The notes: generated by a model not told the origin, from the sequence alone. 64,000 nucleotides of DNA from GCA-003244245 sp963822695 (GCA_963822695.1 CAWGJH010000032.1:1-64000), one strand, 5' to 3'. Counted from the stretch's first letter, positions 43,000 through 51,435 are shown. A program made the numbers and translations.

Positions 43000-44358
43000 T
43001 CATCCTGGCACTCGTGCGGTGGCGCGGCCGCCGCCGTACAGGAACTTCGCCCGACCACTCGGGTCCGAGCCGAGCAGGCCGATGATCTGGTGCATGCCCC
43101 GCTGCGGCTCCATCGTGATCAACGCGTCGTCCCGAAACCGGACCACCTCGACCATGGCTGTCTCCGGCATCACCAGCTTGGCCTCCGGGGTGCGCGGCAC
43201 GGTGCGCAGCCACGCTCTGCCGTCGGCGTCAACGCTCAGTTCCTGATCGACCATGGTGGCCCGGTAGGTCCCGCTGATCCGGTCGGCGTCCACAGACTGG
43301 GGGTCAGCGGGCGGGATGGGCAGCGCGGGCAGCTCGACGCCGGCCAATTCGGCCAGCAGGTGGCCGAACACCGTGCGGGACACCGGCAGCCCCTCACCGC
43401 CGTTGGTCAGCAGCGCCAGGGCGACACCGGTCTCCGGCACGACACGCAGGAACGCGGACTGCCCGAGCGTTGCACCGTCGTGGCCGATCACTGTGCCGCC
43501 CGGGTAGTCGAACAGCATCCAGCCAAGACCCCAGTGGCCGCACATCACTCCCATATCGGGCAACGCGACCTGCGGTTGCCGCATCAGGTCCAAACTGGTG
43601 TCGGCCAGGTGCATCTGCACGAATCCGAGCAGGCTCCGTGCGCGCATCGCCAGCATCGACCCCGCCGGTGCGTTCGACGGCACCAGCGACCACACTGGCG
43701 CGGGCCGCACCGCCTCGTCCGGGGCGACGTGCAGGTGACCGACCGCTGGTCGTTCCAGGATCGCCTCTCCCACGTTCGTCGCAACGTGCTCGAGCTTGAG
43801 CGGTGTAATCAGACACTCGCGCAGCACGGCGTTGAACGGCTTGCCCCGCAATACCTCCACCAGTCGCCCCAGCACCACGTAGCCGCTGTTGCAGTACGAG
43901 AACTGCTCTCCCGGCGGGAACAACTGCGCGACGTCGGCGAGGGTGGCCACATATTTCTCGACTGCGTCGTCATTGCTGCCAGTGTCGGTGAACAGGTCAC
44001 CCTCGAAGCCCGCCGTGTGGCAGAGCAACTGCCGGGTCGTCACCGTCGCGCTCGCTGCCTTGTCGGCGATGTGGAACTCCGGCAGGTACTCGCGCAGCGA
44101 CCGGTCCAGGTCCAGCAGCCCTTCGTTGACCAGCTGCTGCACCAGCGTCGCCGTCCACACCTTGGTGATCGACCCGATCTGGAACACCGCGTCGGTCGTG
44201 ACCGGGACCCCGGTGGCAATGTTGAGCACACCAGCTGCGGCGTTGACCACCTCACCGTCCACCAACACCGCGACCTGCGCGCCGGGCACCCCGTGCTCGT
44301 CCACGAGTTCCGGCAGCTCGCGCGTGATCCACTCGGACACGGCTCGCAATCGCATCAT
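43000..44358 (-). CDS. Beta-lactamase-fold serine hydrolase
   Basis: 452 residues. The class C/DD-peptidase triad motifs are FQIGSITKVWTATLV (SxxK), YCNSGYVVLG (YxN) and VIGHDGATLGQS (HxG). No signal peptide is seen, so it is probably cytoplasmic, like esterase- or peptidase-type relatives. An extra C-terminal domain (ISGTYRATMVDQELSV, LVMPETAMVEVVRFRDDALI) resembles the beta-barrel often fused to this family. The substrate is unknown. It converges on helD and lies 128 bp downstream of a LuxR-type gene on the same strand. Confidence 0.9.
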   Translation of the reverse strand: MMRLRAVSEWITRELPELVDEHGVPGAQVAVLVDGEVVNAAAGVLNIATGVPVTTDAVFQIGSITKVWTATLVQQLVNEGLLDLDRSLREYLPEFHIADKAASATVTTRQLLCHTAGFEGDLFTDTGSNDDAVEKYVATLADVAQLFPPGEQFSYCNSGYVVLGRLVEVLRGKPFNAVLRECLITPLKLEHVATNVGEAILERPAVGHLHVAPDEAVRPAPVWSLVPSNAPAGSMLAMRARSLLGFVQMHLADTSLDLMRQPQVALPDMGVMCGHWGLGWMLFDYPGGTVIGHDGATLGQSAFLRVVPETGVALALLTNGGEGLPVSRTVFGHLLAELAGVELPALPIPPADPQSVDADRISGTYRATMVDQELSVDADGRAWLRTVPRTPEAKLVMPETAMVEVVRFRDDALITMEPQRGMHQIIGLLGSDPSGRAKFLYGGGRATARVPG

Positions 44359-44486
44359 GCCTCCTCACACCGGACGTTCCGCCAACCGCACGGCGCGCGA
44401 GAGGCATTCGGATCGTCTGGGCCACGAACAGCGAACGGCTGATAGGACGGGTCCGTTCCGCTGTCCCGAGCGTCCCCCGTAGTTAC

Positions 44487-45413
44487 TCAGGAGCCGCGCG
44501 ACCCTTGAAGTAACCAGCGGTATTCCCCGGCGCTGGGAGCTTCCTGGTGCCAGGTCACCTGGGTCTGACCGGTCGGCAGACGCTCGGTGTGGATCATGCC
44601 TTGGTTGTTGTCCTCGGTGAGCCGTTCGCCCGTCCAGGAGCCCGGAAAGACGACCTTCACAGTAAGTTTGTTGATCTTTGGAGGGTGCCGCTGGTCAAGG
44701 GTGGCTGTGGCCCACGTCAGGGTGTCCTGGCCGGTACTGCGGAGTGGATCCCACAGCTTCGGCGAGTGGTAGCGCAGCACCCACTCGGTCTCCGCTCCAA
44801 TCCCCGGCTGAAACAAGATCATTACCAGTGGCCTACCGTCCACATCACGTACCAGGTGGACGTTGACATGAATGTCTTGGCCGTCCACAGTGCATTCGAG
44901 GGCGAGGGCATCCGCCTCGAACAGTGCGTCGGGCCAGGTCACGATCGGGCCCAGGACCCGGTAGACCAGGTAGGGCCTCGGCCTGGTCCAGCGTCGCTCG
45001 ATGATGATGTCGCGCCCATCCTCCTCACCGACCAGGGCAGTGATCTCTACGCGTTCCTCGAACAGCGGGAACTGCCGGTCCACCAACCCATGCACGGCAG
45101 CGGCGTAGGCCCGCAACTGCCGCTCGCAGTCCGCTAGGTCACGGCGCTGCCGCGATAGCGGCAGAGCCGGGCTGTTGATGGCACCGGGTCGTGCTGGCCC
45201 GGAGGGTTCGGCGGCAGCCATGTCACCCCCCTGGTATAGCGCCGCAAGTTGGGTCCGTCTGCTCACCCCGGTCTTGCGGAACAGCGTGCGCACGTGCGCC
45301 TCCACCGTCCGGCGCGAGATGGCGAGGCGAGCGGCGATCTCGTCGTTGCTGAGCCCACCGATCACCAGCGCAAGCACGTCATCCTCGCGATCGGTCAGTT
45401 GGATCCTGGCCAC
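44487..45413 (-). CDS. LuxR-type regulator with N-terminal helix-turn-helix and a novel C-terminal domain
   Basis: 308 residues. The first 65 residues are a complete LuxR/GerE helix-turn-helix (LTDREDDVLALVIGGLSNDE, IAARLAISRRTVEAHVRTLF). LuxR regulators normally carry this at the C-terminus. The remainder (VEITALVGEEDGRDIIIERR, WTRPRPYLVYRVLGPIVTWP, GQDIHVNVHLVRDVDGRPLV) is predicted beta-rich and not recognised. GTG 45413 has GGAGGAG eight bases upstream. The promoter region contains repeated AGGTGTT sites. It is upstream of the hydrolase in the same direction and may control it. Confidence 0.85.
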   Translation of the reverse strand: MARIQLTDREDDVLALVIGGLSNDEIAARLAISRRTVEAHVRTLFRKTGVSRRTQLAALYQGGDMAAAEPSGPARPGAINSPALPLSRQRRDLADCERQLRAYAAAVHGLVDRQFPLFEERVEITALVGEEDGRDIIIERRWTRPRPYLVYRVLGPIVTWPDALFEADALALECTVDGQDIHVNVHLVRDVDGRPLVMILFQPGIGAETEWVLRYHSPKLWDPLRSTGQDTLTWATATLDQRHPPKINKLTVKVVFPGSWTGERLTEDNNQGMIHTERLPTGQTQVTWHQEAPSAGEYRWLLQGSRGS

Positions 45414-45493
45414 CGGACCACTCCTCCGCAGTCACTCCTGCACGGAACTCCCATGTTACGTAAGTAAGAGGTGCGAAGTACAGCTTGAAATAC

Positions 45494-45554
45494 AGGTGTT
45501 TATACTGATAAAATCACAGCAAACACCTAGTCACGTAGGTGTTAATACCTACGT
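45494..45554. promoter_or_regulatory. Cluster of AGGTGTT half-sites with a perfect inverted repeat
   Basis: AGGTGTTT (45494-45501), AAACACCT (45521-45528) and ACGTAGGT-GTTAAT-ACCTACGT (45533-45554, 8-bp arms) lie in an AT-rich stretch about 80-140 bp upstream of the LuxR-type gene. The spacing suggests cooperative binding of a regulator, possibly the LuxR protein itself. Confidence 0.55.
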
Positions 45555-45578
45555 TATGGCGGTGAGAGGACTACTCGC

Positions 45579-45713
45579 GTGGCCCGTCTGACATGCGGCC
45601 GGCGCCGAGGACGGCAGTGTGACGCCCCACCGGAGACGCCGGCCGTCCAGCCCGCGCCCACCCCGAGGTCCACTCCCGACGAGCCATGGCACCTGGAGAT
45701 CCGCGGGCCGTAG
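45579..45713 (+). CDS. Possible 44-residue protein
   Basis: Short frame from GTG 45579 with GAGAGGA about 8 bases upstream. It encodes RLTCGRRRGRQCDAPP, a Pro/Thr-rich middle and ends PWHLEIRGP. It lies 41 bp before another small frame and is divergent from the LuxR-type gene. The residue mix and ribosome-binding site support it weakly; no homologue is named. Confidence 0.35.
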   Translation: MARLTCGRRRGRQCDAPPETPAVQPAPTPRSTPDEPWHLEIRGP

Positions 45714-45754
45714 TGCCACCACCCGTATCACCGAGTGAAAAGGGGAAGGCGATC

Positions 45755-45859
45755 ATGTCGGCATCTCACCGGAGCGTGACACGCCTCCCCGAGGCACGGC
45801 CCGTGGGCCGCAGCCAGGGGACGCAACGTCGTGGCGGGACACACCGCAGAGCGCGGTGA
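45755..45859 (+). CDS. Possible 34-residue protein coupled to the next gene
   Basis: ATG 45755 has a strong AAGGGGAAGG 5-14 bases upstream. The 34-residue frame (SHRSVTRLPEARPVGRSQG and a basic end) stops in a GTGA overlap with the start of the 89-residue gene. It may be a leader peptide for translational coupling rather than a functional protein. Confidence 0.4.
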   Translation: MSASHRSVTRLPEARPVGRSQGTQRRGGTHRRAR

Positions 45860-46125
45860 CCTGGCAGGTGTTAGGCCAGGTCCTGCTGGGCGCTGCCCTG
45901 CTGGTCTGCCTTGGACTGCTGCTCGGAGCGACCTGGACCGCTCAGGCCTTGCAGGCCAGGCTTCGCCGCCAGGCCGAGGAGCGTCGCAGGCTCAACGAGG
46001 AGTGGGCGGCAGTTCGCATCACTCGCGGCCACGAGGAGGAGTGCCCGCACTGCGGCTATCTGCTGACCGAACAGGACTGGTACCTCGAACCGACGCTGGT
46101 GGAGTACCCACCGGACGACGACTGA
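45856..46125 (+). CDS. Small membrane protein with a C-terminal CPHCG motif
   Basis: 89 residues from GTG 45856. One membrane helix (about 5-29, VLGQVLLGAALLVCLGLLLG) is followed by a charged coiled coil (LQARLRRQAEERRRLNEEW) and a cytoplasmic end with EECPHCGYLL and an acidic tail. The single C-x2-C could bind metal with a partner or act in dimerisation. The start has no own Shine-Dalgarno and depends on the preceding 34-codon frame through a GTGA overlap. The function is unknown. Confidence 0.6.
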   Translation: MTWQVLGQVLLGAALLVCLGLLLGATWTAQALQARLRRQAEERRRLNEEWAAVRITRGHEEECPHCGYLLTEQDWYLEPTLVEYPPDDD

Positions 46126-46198
46126 ACGCTTGAGCGGACAGTGGGACGGGTCTACCCGCGCTGGGACTTACCGGATCATGATGGGCCGGAGGCCATCA

Positions 46199-46483
46199 TC
46201 AGGCCGGCGCCCCGGAGCGGGTGAACTCGTCGCACTGCACGCCGGCAATGAACACCGCCCACCGCTCGCAGGTGAACCCGAGGGCAGGCCCGAGCAGGTC
46301 CTTCGAGTCCCGGACCCAGACATACTCATGGCTGCGGGTGACCTGGACACAACCCTGGTTCGGGTGTCCACTCGTGCTGCTCTTTTGCCAGGACACCGTG
46401 GCGGGCGGCGGCGGCACCTCGACCATGCCGTACTCCTTCTCCTGCGGGGACGGCACGTCTCTCGCTGCCAGTGACGATGTCAT
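46199..46483 (-). CDS. DUF397 protein
   Basis: 94 residues from ATG 46483, with AGGGGAG 7 bases upstream. The DUF397 core is visible as WQKSSTSGHPNQGCVQV, VWVRDSKDLLGPAL and RWAVFIAGVQCDEF. DUF397 proteins pair with XRE-DUF5753 regulators (the WhiJ and Scr1-type modules of actinomycetes), where the small partner modulates DNA binding. Here the partner is the divergent XRE gene at 47000. The N-terminal 20 residues are extra compared with most members; ATG 46426 is an alternative start. Confidence 0.9.
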   Translation of the reverse strand: MTSSLAARDVPSPQEKEYGMVEVPPPPATVSWQKSSTSGHPNQGCVQVTRSHEYVWVRDSKDLLGPALGFTCERWAVFIAGVQCDEFTRSGAPA

Positions 46484-46999
46484 CAGGGCTCCCCTTAACC
46501 GCTCGTCCGGAGACGAGGCGAGCGACCGGACCGGCAGCGGAAGTGCGCGTCAGACGACCAGGCCCGCAGCCCAACCTGGCTCAGGGCACCAGTGTGACAA
46601 CTGCATGATAACCATGATAACTGGGTAACTGACCTGCATTGATTCAGAATCGTCTTGATCGACACCTCAGCATCACCAACGTCGAGGAGACCCGTCCCGG
46701 AGGTGGCGCGGTGGTAGCTGTCGCAGTGTGACCCGACGCTCCGCAGCCCACCAAACTGGCGACCTTCACCCTGCTAGAAGGCAGTCGGACAGCCACCTGA
46801 CGGACACCAGTCATCGCGCTTTACACAGCTCACGATCCTCTGAAGCCGATGCCATGAAGCTTTCCGCCACATGCTCAACGCGAGGTTCGTCCTGCGTGGT
46901 AGCGTGATGGAAGCTACCGAGAAGCTCGTGGTATAAACGACAGAAAGCGTAGTGACAGTGAGCCCAACGACAGGTGTCAGCAGGGAGAGAGCAGAGGGG
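46484..46999. promoter_or_regulatory. Divergent region between DUF397 and XRE genes
   Basis: No gene is seen in 516 bp. Near 46601-46620 CATGATAA is repeated directly, close to the DUF397 promoter position. GGTAGC (46898-46903) and GCTACC (46913-46918) form an inverted repeat about 80 bp before the XRE start. AGGGAGAG and GAGGGG precede the XRE start. Confidence 0.4.
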
Positions 47000-47905
47000 A
47001 TGACGGAAGTTCAAGAGCAAGATCCGACGGTGCAGCGTCGGCGGCTGCGCGCGGAGCTCAGAAACGCACGGGACGCCGCCAGGCTGAGACAGGCCGACGT
47101 TGCCCAGGCCATGGACTGGTCGCTGTCCAAGCTGATGCGCATCGAGCGGGGGGAAGTGAGCGTCTCGACCAACGATCTGAAGGCACTCCTGAGCCACTAC
47201 GGCGTGAAGGACAAGGGGAAGGTCAACGGGCTGCTCGAGCTCGCCAGGTCAGCCCGGGGAGCGTCCTTTTACGACCAGTACGCTAACTTCCTGAAATCAG
47301 GGTTCGCGGAGTACCTGGCGTACGAGGCCTCAGCGTCCGTCATCCGCCAGTACGATCCCGTTCTGATCCCCGGGTTGCTCCAGACTGAGGAGTACGCCCG
47401 AGGACTGTTCGAGGGCATGAGCAAGGCCGATCCAGAGGCAGCGGACAAGGGATGGACCGTCCGGCAGCACCGGCAGGAGGTGCTTGACCGGGATAGGCCC
47501 CCCGAGATGCTCTTCATCCTTGACGAGGCAGCTTTGCGGCGCCAGGTCGGCCGGGGAAATGCGATGAGTCGTCAGCTGAAGCGGATCCAGGAGTTGGCGG
47601 CGGAGCCGTACATCAACATCCAGGTCATTCCGTTCGCCTGCGGCGCCCACCCGGGCATGTCCGGGAACTTCATTCTGCTTGAGTTCGCCGACTCGAACCT
47701 AGCCGACCTGCTGCACCTGGAGAGCATCGACTCGATCACCATCCGCGACGACACCGAGCTGATCGCGCGGTATCTCGACAGGTTCGGCCAGTTGCAGGAG
47801 CTGGCGTTGTCAGAGGACGAGAGCATCGGCTTCCTCGACAAGATGATCGGCGAGATGTCGTCGACCGACCAGCCCACGAACTCCGTACAAAAGGAGACCG
47901 TCTGA
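47000..47905 (+). CDS. XRE-family regulator with DUF5753 (DUF397 partner)
   Basis: 301 residues from ATG 47000; the frame is open from 46952, where GTG is a weaker start. Helix-turn-helix: LRAELRNARDAARLRQADVA then MDWSLSKLMRIERGEVSVST. DUF5753 follows, with SFYDQYANFLKSGFAEYLAY, YDPVLIPGLLQTEEYARGLF, RQEVLDRDRPPEMLFILDEA, LRRQVG and IQVIPFACGAHPGMSGNFIL. This is the classical subgroup that pairs with DUF397, distinct from the two DUF6879-linked XRE proteins. A Ser/Asp-rich tail (EMSSTDQPTNS) ends it. Confidence 0.92.
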   Translation: MTEVQEQDPTVQRRRLRAELRNARDAARLRQADVAQAMDWSLSKLMRIERGEVSVSTNDLKALLSHYGVKDKGKVNGLLELARSARGASFYDQYANFLKSGFAEYLAYEASASVIRQYDPVLIPGLLQTEEYARGLFEGMSKADPEAADKGWTVRQHRQEVLDRDRPPEMLFILDEAALRRQVGRGNAMSRQLKRIQELAAEPYINIQVIPFACGAHPGMSGNFILLEFADSNLADLLHLESIDSITIRDDTELIARYLDRFGQLQELALSEDESIGFLDKMIGEMSSTDQPTNSVQKETV

Positions 47906-48448
47906 TACAAGGAGGTAACTCGTCGGAACCATTCGGCGACCAATGCCGTTAAATAAGAAGCCGGGGCCAGTGCGCCACACCAACCCCGGCTGTATCCAAT
48001 CCCCTCCAGGCAAGAGGAGCATCGGATGCTTCACTCTAGCAACGGGCTGCCCCCGCAGCCCAGACCCCCCTCAGGTTACCATCCCGTATCCTGCCGTCAG
48101 CGTGTTTTTGGCGGCAGTGGCAGCAACGGAGGCTGATCACCCAGAGTAGCAATCTGTGTCATCAGTAACACCTTCTCTGGTCCGGTTCAGCGACGAACCG
48201 GACCAGAGGGTACACAGAAAGTAGCAATCTCTGCGGAGTAGGGGTACTGGCCACCCTGACCGTTGAATCGATCCAGCAGGCAATCCGCGACAGCACAGAA
48301 TCAAGTCAAACGGGGTGCTCCAGCGACGCGGTGACATCGTCTGGGTGAGCCCCGTCACGGCGAAAGGGCGTGCGCACTGTCTGATGTATTCCCCGCTGCG
48401 CACCGGCCGGCCAGCATCACACTCGCCCTGCTGGTCGGGCTGACAGGC
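47906..48448. other. Gap containing a perfect hairpin flanked by direct repeats
   Basis: No gene is seen. A 14-bp perfect stem (48175-48208) is flanked by GTAGCAATCT copies at about 48146-48155 and 48221-48230. From about 48340 the frame of emb 3 is already open (ASITLALLVGLTG), so the emb coding region may begin inside this stretch. Confidence 0.5.
48175..48208. terminator. Perfect 14-bp hairpin between XRE and emb 3
   Basis: CTCTGGTCCGGTTC (48175-48188) pairs with GAACCGGACCAGAG (48195-48208) across the loop AGCGAC. There is no T-tract. Flanking GTAGCAATCT direct repeats suggest a small mobile element as an alternative to a terminator. Confidence 0.5.
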
Positions 48449-51424
48449 ATGCTAGTTGCGCTAGCGCTGCCGTTCGCCCCGGTGACCGCTGAGCAGACCA
48501 CGGTGACCTGGCCAGCGTACGGCCGACCCGTTGTGTCGAGTACAGCGTTGTTCGCGCCGTACCGTCCAGCAGAATTGACCGCGATTGTGCCCTGCTCAGC
48601 GATTCGCGCCGCCGCTGACCGGGACCGCGCCGTCACGGTGCTGGCGACCGGTCCCTACGGTGACGGGCTGGTGCTGCGGACCGAAGCCGGAACGGCGCGG
48701 TTGCTGCTGGGGCACCGGGTGGTGAGCACCACGCCGGTGGCTGGCATCGCTGAGGACTGCCAGACGCGAGTGCACGCCGGTCCGACCGGAACGGCGATCA
48801 CCATCGGGAACACTCGGACGATCAACCTGGTCGGCGAGCCGGTGCCCACGGTGTTCGCGTTCCACACCGACCTCGATCCCCGGCAGGCGGCCGGAATCGC
48901 GGTCACCGCCCGCACCGCCAGCCCGTTCGCCACCAGCCCCACCGGGGTGAAAACCCTGCTCATGGCCGTGCAGCTACTTGCGGTGCTGATCGCGCTGCTC
49001 CTGCTGCTCGTACTGCGCCGGCCGGTCGGTATCGCCAGCCGGCAGTGGTGGCGCACCGCCTGGGTCGATGTCGGGGTGCTCGGGGTGCTGGCCGGCTGGG
49101 CGATCATCGGTCCGCTCACCGACGACGACGGCTTCGCCACCACGATCGCCCGCAACGCCGCTCACAGCGGCAACGTCGGCAACTACTACCGCTGGTGGAA
49201 CGCCTCGGAGACGCCGTTTGCGCTGAGTGAGCAGCTGCTGGCACCGCTGACCGAGGTCAGCCTGGCGCCGCTGTGGCTGCGGTTGCCCAGCACCGTGCTG
49301 GGTGTCGCGACCTGGTTCGTGCTGAGCCGAGGGGTACTCGGCGCGGCGCTTCCCGCCGTGGCGGGCACCGTCCGGATCCGGCTGCTGGCCGCGGTGTGCC
49401 TGCTCGCCGCCTGGCTGCCGTTCAACCTCGGAGTGCGCCCCGAGCCGTACGTGGCCTTGGGCGTCACCAGTGTGCTGGCACTGCTGTGGCGGGCTCGCGG
49501 GCTCGCCGCGCTGGGCTGGGCTGCGCTGGTCGCCGGGCTGACCGTCCCCGTCAGCCCGGCCGGGCTGCTGGTCGCCGCTCCGGTCGTGGTCTTTGCACCC
49601 CGCATCGTCGCCATCGTCCGCGGTTCGGCGCGCGGGCGGTCCGAGGTGCTGGCTCGCGTACTGCTGCTGTGCTGCATCGCCGCGGTCAGCCTCACGGCGA
49701 TCTTCGCCGACCAGACCTGGGACGGCCTGGTGAGCGCCACCCGCTGGCACACCTTCTTCGGGCCGTCGTTGCCCTGGTACCACGAGCCGGACCGGTACTG
49801 GTTCCTGCTCGGTCATGATCAGGACGGCAGCGCCACCAAGCGGGTCCCGGTGCTGCTCACGCTCGCGCTGCTCCCGGTGGTCGCGGCCCTGCTGGCTCGC
49901 CGCGCCGAGCCGGGCGGTGCCGACAGCGCGGCCGCGCGGCTGGCCGGGGTGGTGGTCACCGCGCTCACCCTGCTGTGGCTCACGCCGTCCAAGTGGTCGC
50001 ATCACTTCGGTGCACTGGCCGGGTTGTTCGCGTCGTTCCTGGTAGTGGCCGTGGCACTGCTGCTGCGACGCGCCCGCGAGCCGGTCACAGACCGGGTGGC
50101 CCGCAGTGTCGGCGTGGCCGGCGCCGCGCTGGTGGCTGTGGCAGCCGGGCTGGCCTTCGCCGGCCCGAACGCCTGGTGGCAGCCGGCGGTCTACGACGTG
50201 CCATGGGCAGCCGGCCCGGTGCGCCCAATCGGCCTGCCGCTGGACTCCGCACTGCTGTGGATCGGCGTACTAGCCGCGCTGCGACCCGTGAGTGGCGATG
50301 CGAGTGGTCACTCGCATCGCCACTCACGGGTTATCCACACCCGCGCTGGGCTGGGGCAGGCGCTGGTTGCCGCGCCGGCAATGCTCACGGTCGCGGTGAC
50401 CGGCACCGCGGTGGCGGTGCTGCTCGGCTCGTTCCTGGCCGCACCGGTGCGGCGGCCGGCCGGCTCGCTCGCTCTCGTGAACCTGCATCGGCTCACCGGT
50501 GGCCCCTTCTGCGGCCTGGCCGACAGCATTCAGGTACTGCCCGACGGTGCCGTACTGGTCCCCGACTCATCCGGGGCCACCGTGTCCGGTCGGTTGGACG
50601 GGTTCGCCGCGCTGGCCGGCTTCGACCCCGCCGCACCGCCACCGAACCCGCCGGGTACCGGGATCTCGGCCGAGCTCTGGGGGAGCCTGATCGGCGGGCC
50701 GCAGAACACGGGGACTATGACCAGCCCCTGGTTCAGGCTGCCCGCCCTGGGCCCAGCCAGTGGAGTGGCGGTATCGGTGTCCGGCCGTACCGATGGCGGC
50801 AACAAGCTGGTCCTGGAGTTCGGCCGAGCCGGGCCCGCCGGCGTCATGACGCTGGGTGCTCGCGTGCCGTTCGATCGGGTGCGGCCCAACCAGGACCATC
50901 TGAGCGGCCCGCTGGACTACCGGCCATGGCGGTCCATCGGTCTGGACGCGGCGCAGATCCCAGCCGGTGCCGACCGGGTCCGGATCCGCGCGGTGGACGC
51001 CACCACCGACCCGGACGGTTGGCTGGCCGTCACCGGACCCCGGCTCCGCAACGTGGTCGGATTCAACGAGTTCCTGGCCGGCCGCGGACCAGTGTTGGTG
51101 AGCTGGCCGCAGGCGTTCCTGTTCCCCTGCGTGCGGGACATCGTCGGGGTGGCCGACGGGCTGGCCGACGCGCCCCGTGTGGTGATCGAGGCGCCGCGCC
51201 GCCACGGCCGACTCTCAGCGATCACCACAGACCAGAGCCAGGGCGGCGACTTCGCCGCGCTGCGCCCGTTCGGCCAGCTCTACGAAGTACCCACCCGGCT
51301 GGCCGGCCATCCCGACGTCGACTGGGGTGCCCTAGAACTGTCCGGTGACACCGCCGCCCGGGACACCTACCAACGCAGCACCACTCGTGCCCCCCTGCAA
51401 TGCAAGGGGTGCGCCACTGGATAG
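48449..51424 (+). CDS. Emb-type arabinosyltransferase (emb 3)
   Basis: 991 residues from ATG 48449. The GT-C acidic motif LTDDDGFATTIARNAAHSG with NYYRWWNASETPFALSEQ is close to mycobacterial EmbA/B/C, unlike emb 1 and 2. Other landmarks are VTAEQTTVTWPAYG, LFAPYRPAEL, the WLTPSKWSHHFGALAG region and the C-terminal domain (LSGPLDYRPWRSIGL). Two oddities are seen. The first membrane helix starts upstream of ATG 48449 in the same open frame, without ATG or GTG; a CTG at about 48378 with GAAAGGG before it is a candidate start. Residues 612-628 (PVSGDAS, SHRHSRV) come from palindromic element copy C in a loop between helices. It is followed by dprE1 with a 12-bp gap. Confidence 0.9.
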   Translation: MLVALALPFAPVTAEQTTVTWPAYGRPVVSSTALFAPYRPAELTAIVPCSAIRAAADRDRAVTVLATGPYGDGLVLRTEAGTARLLLGHRVVSTTPVAGIAEDCQTRVHAGPTGTAITIGNTRTINLVGEPVPTVFAFHTDLDPRQAAGIAVTARTASPFATSPTGVKTLLMAVQLLAVLIALLLLLVLRRPVGIASRQWWRTAWVDVGVLGVLAGWAIIGPLTDDDGFATTIARNAAHSGNVGNYYRWWNASETPFALSEQLLAPLTEVSLAPLWLRLPSTVLGVATWFVLSRGVLGAALPAVAGTVRIRLLAAVCLLAAWLPFNLGVRPEPYVALGVTSVLALLWRARGLAALGWAALVAGLTVPVSPAGLLVAAPVVVFAPRIVAIVRGSARGRSEVLARVLLLCCIAAVSLTAIFADQTWDGLVSATRWHTFFGPSLPWYHEPDRYWFLLGHDQDGSATKRVPVLLTLALLPVVAALLARRAEPGGADSAAARLAGVVVTALTLLWLTPSKWSHHFGALAGLFASFLVVAVALLLRRAREPVTDRVARSVGVAGAALVAVAAGLAFAGPNAWWQPAVYDVPWAAGPVRPIGLPLDSALLWIGVLAALRPVSGDASGHSHRHSRVIHTRAGLGQALVAAPAMLTVAVTGTAVAVLLGSFLAAPVRRPAGSLALVNLHRLTGGPFCGLADSIQVLPDGAVLVPDSSGATVSGRLDGFAALAGFDPAAPPPNPPGTGISAELWGSLIGGPQNTGTMTSPWFRLPALGPASGVAVSVSGRTDGGNKLVLEFGRAGPAGVMTLGARVPFDRVRPNQDHLSGPLDYRPWRSIGLDAAQIPAGADRVRIRAVDATTDPDGWLAVTGPRLRNVVGFNEFLAGRGPVLVSWPQAFLFPCVRDIVGVADGLADAPRVVIEAPRRHGRLSAITTDQSQGGDFAALRPFGQLYEVPTRLAGHPDVDWGALELSGDTAARDTYQRSTTRAPLQCKGCATG
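50285..50330. repeat. Palindromic element, copy C (inside emb 3)
   Basis: 46 bp with perfect 22-bp arms and a 2-base centre, starting CCCGTGAGTGGCGATGCGAG. It is translated in the same frame as copy A (PVSGDAS-xx-SHRHSR) within a predicted loop of the arabinosyltransferase. TTATCCACA follows, as after copy B. Confidence 0.95.
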
Positions 51425-51435
51425 CCTCGGCACCG

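Noticed and set aside
43090..44442. 450-codon plus-strand frame opposite the serine hydrolase
   Set aside because: Antisense shadow rich in His, Gln and Arg; the hydrolase motifs are on the minus strand.
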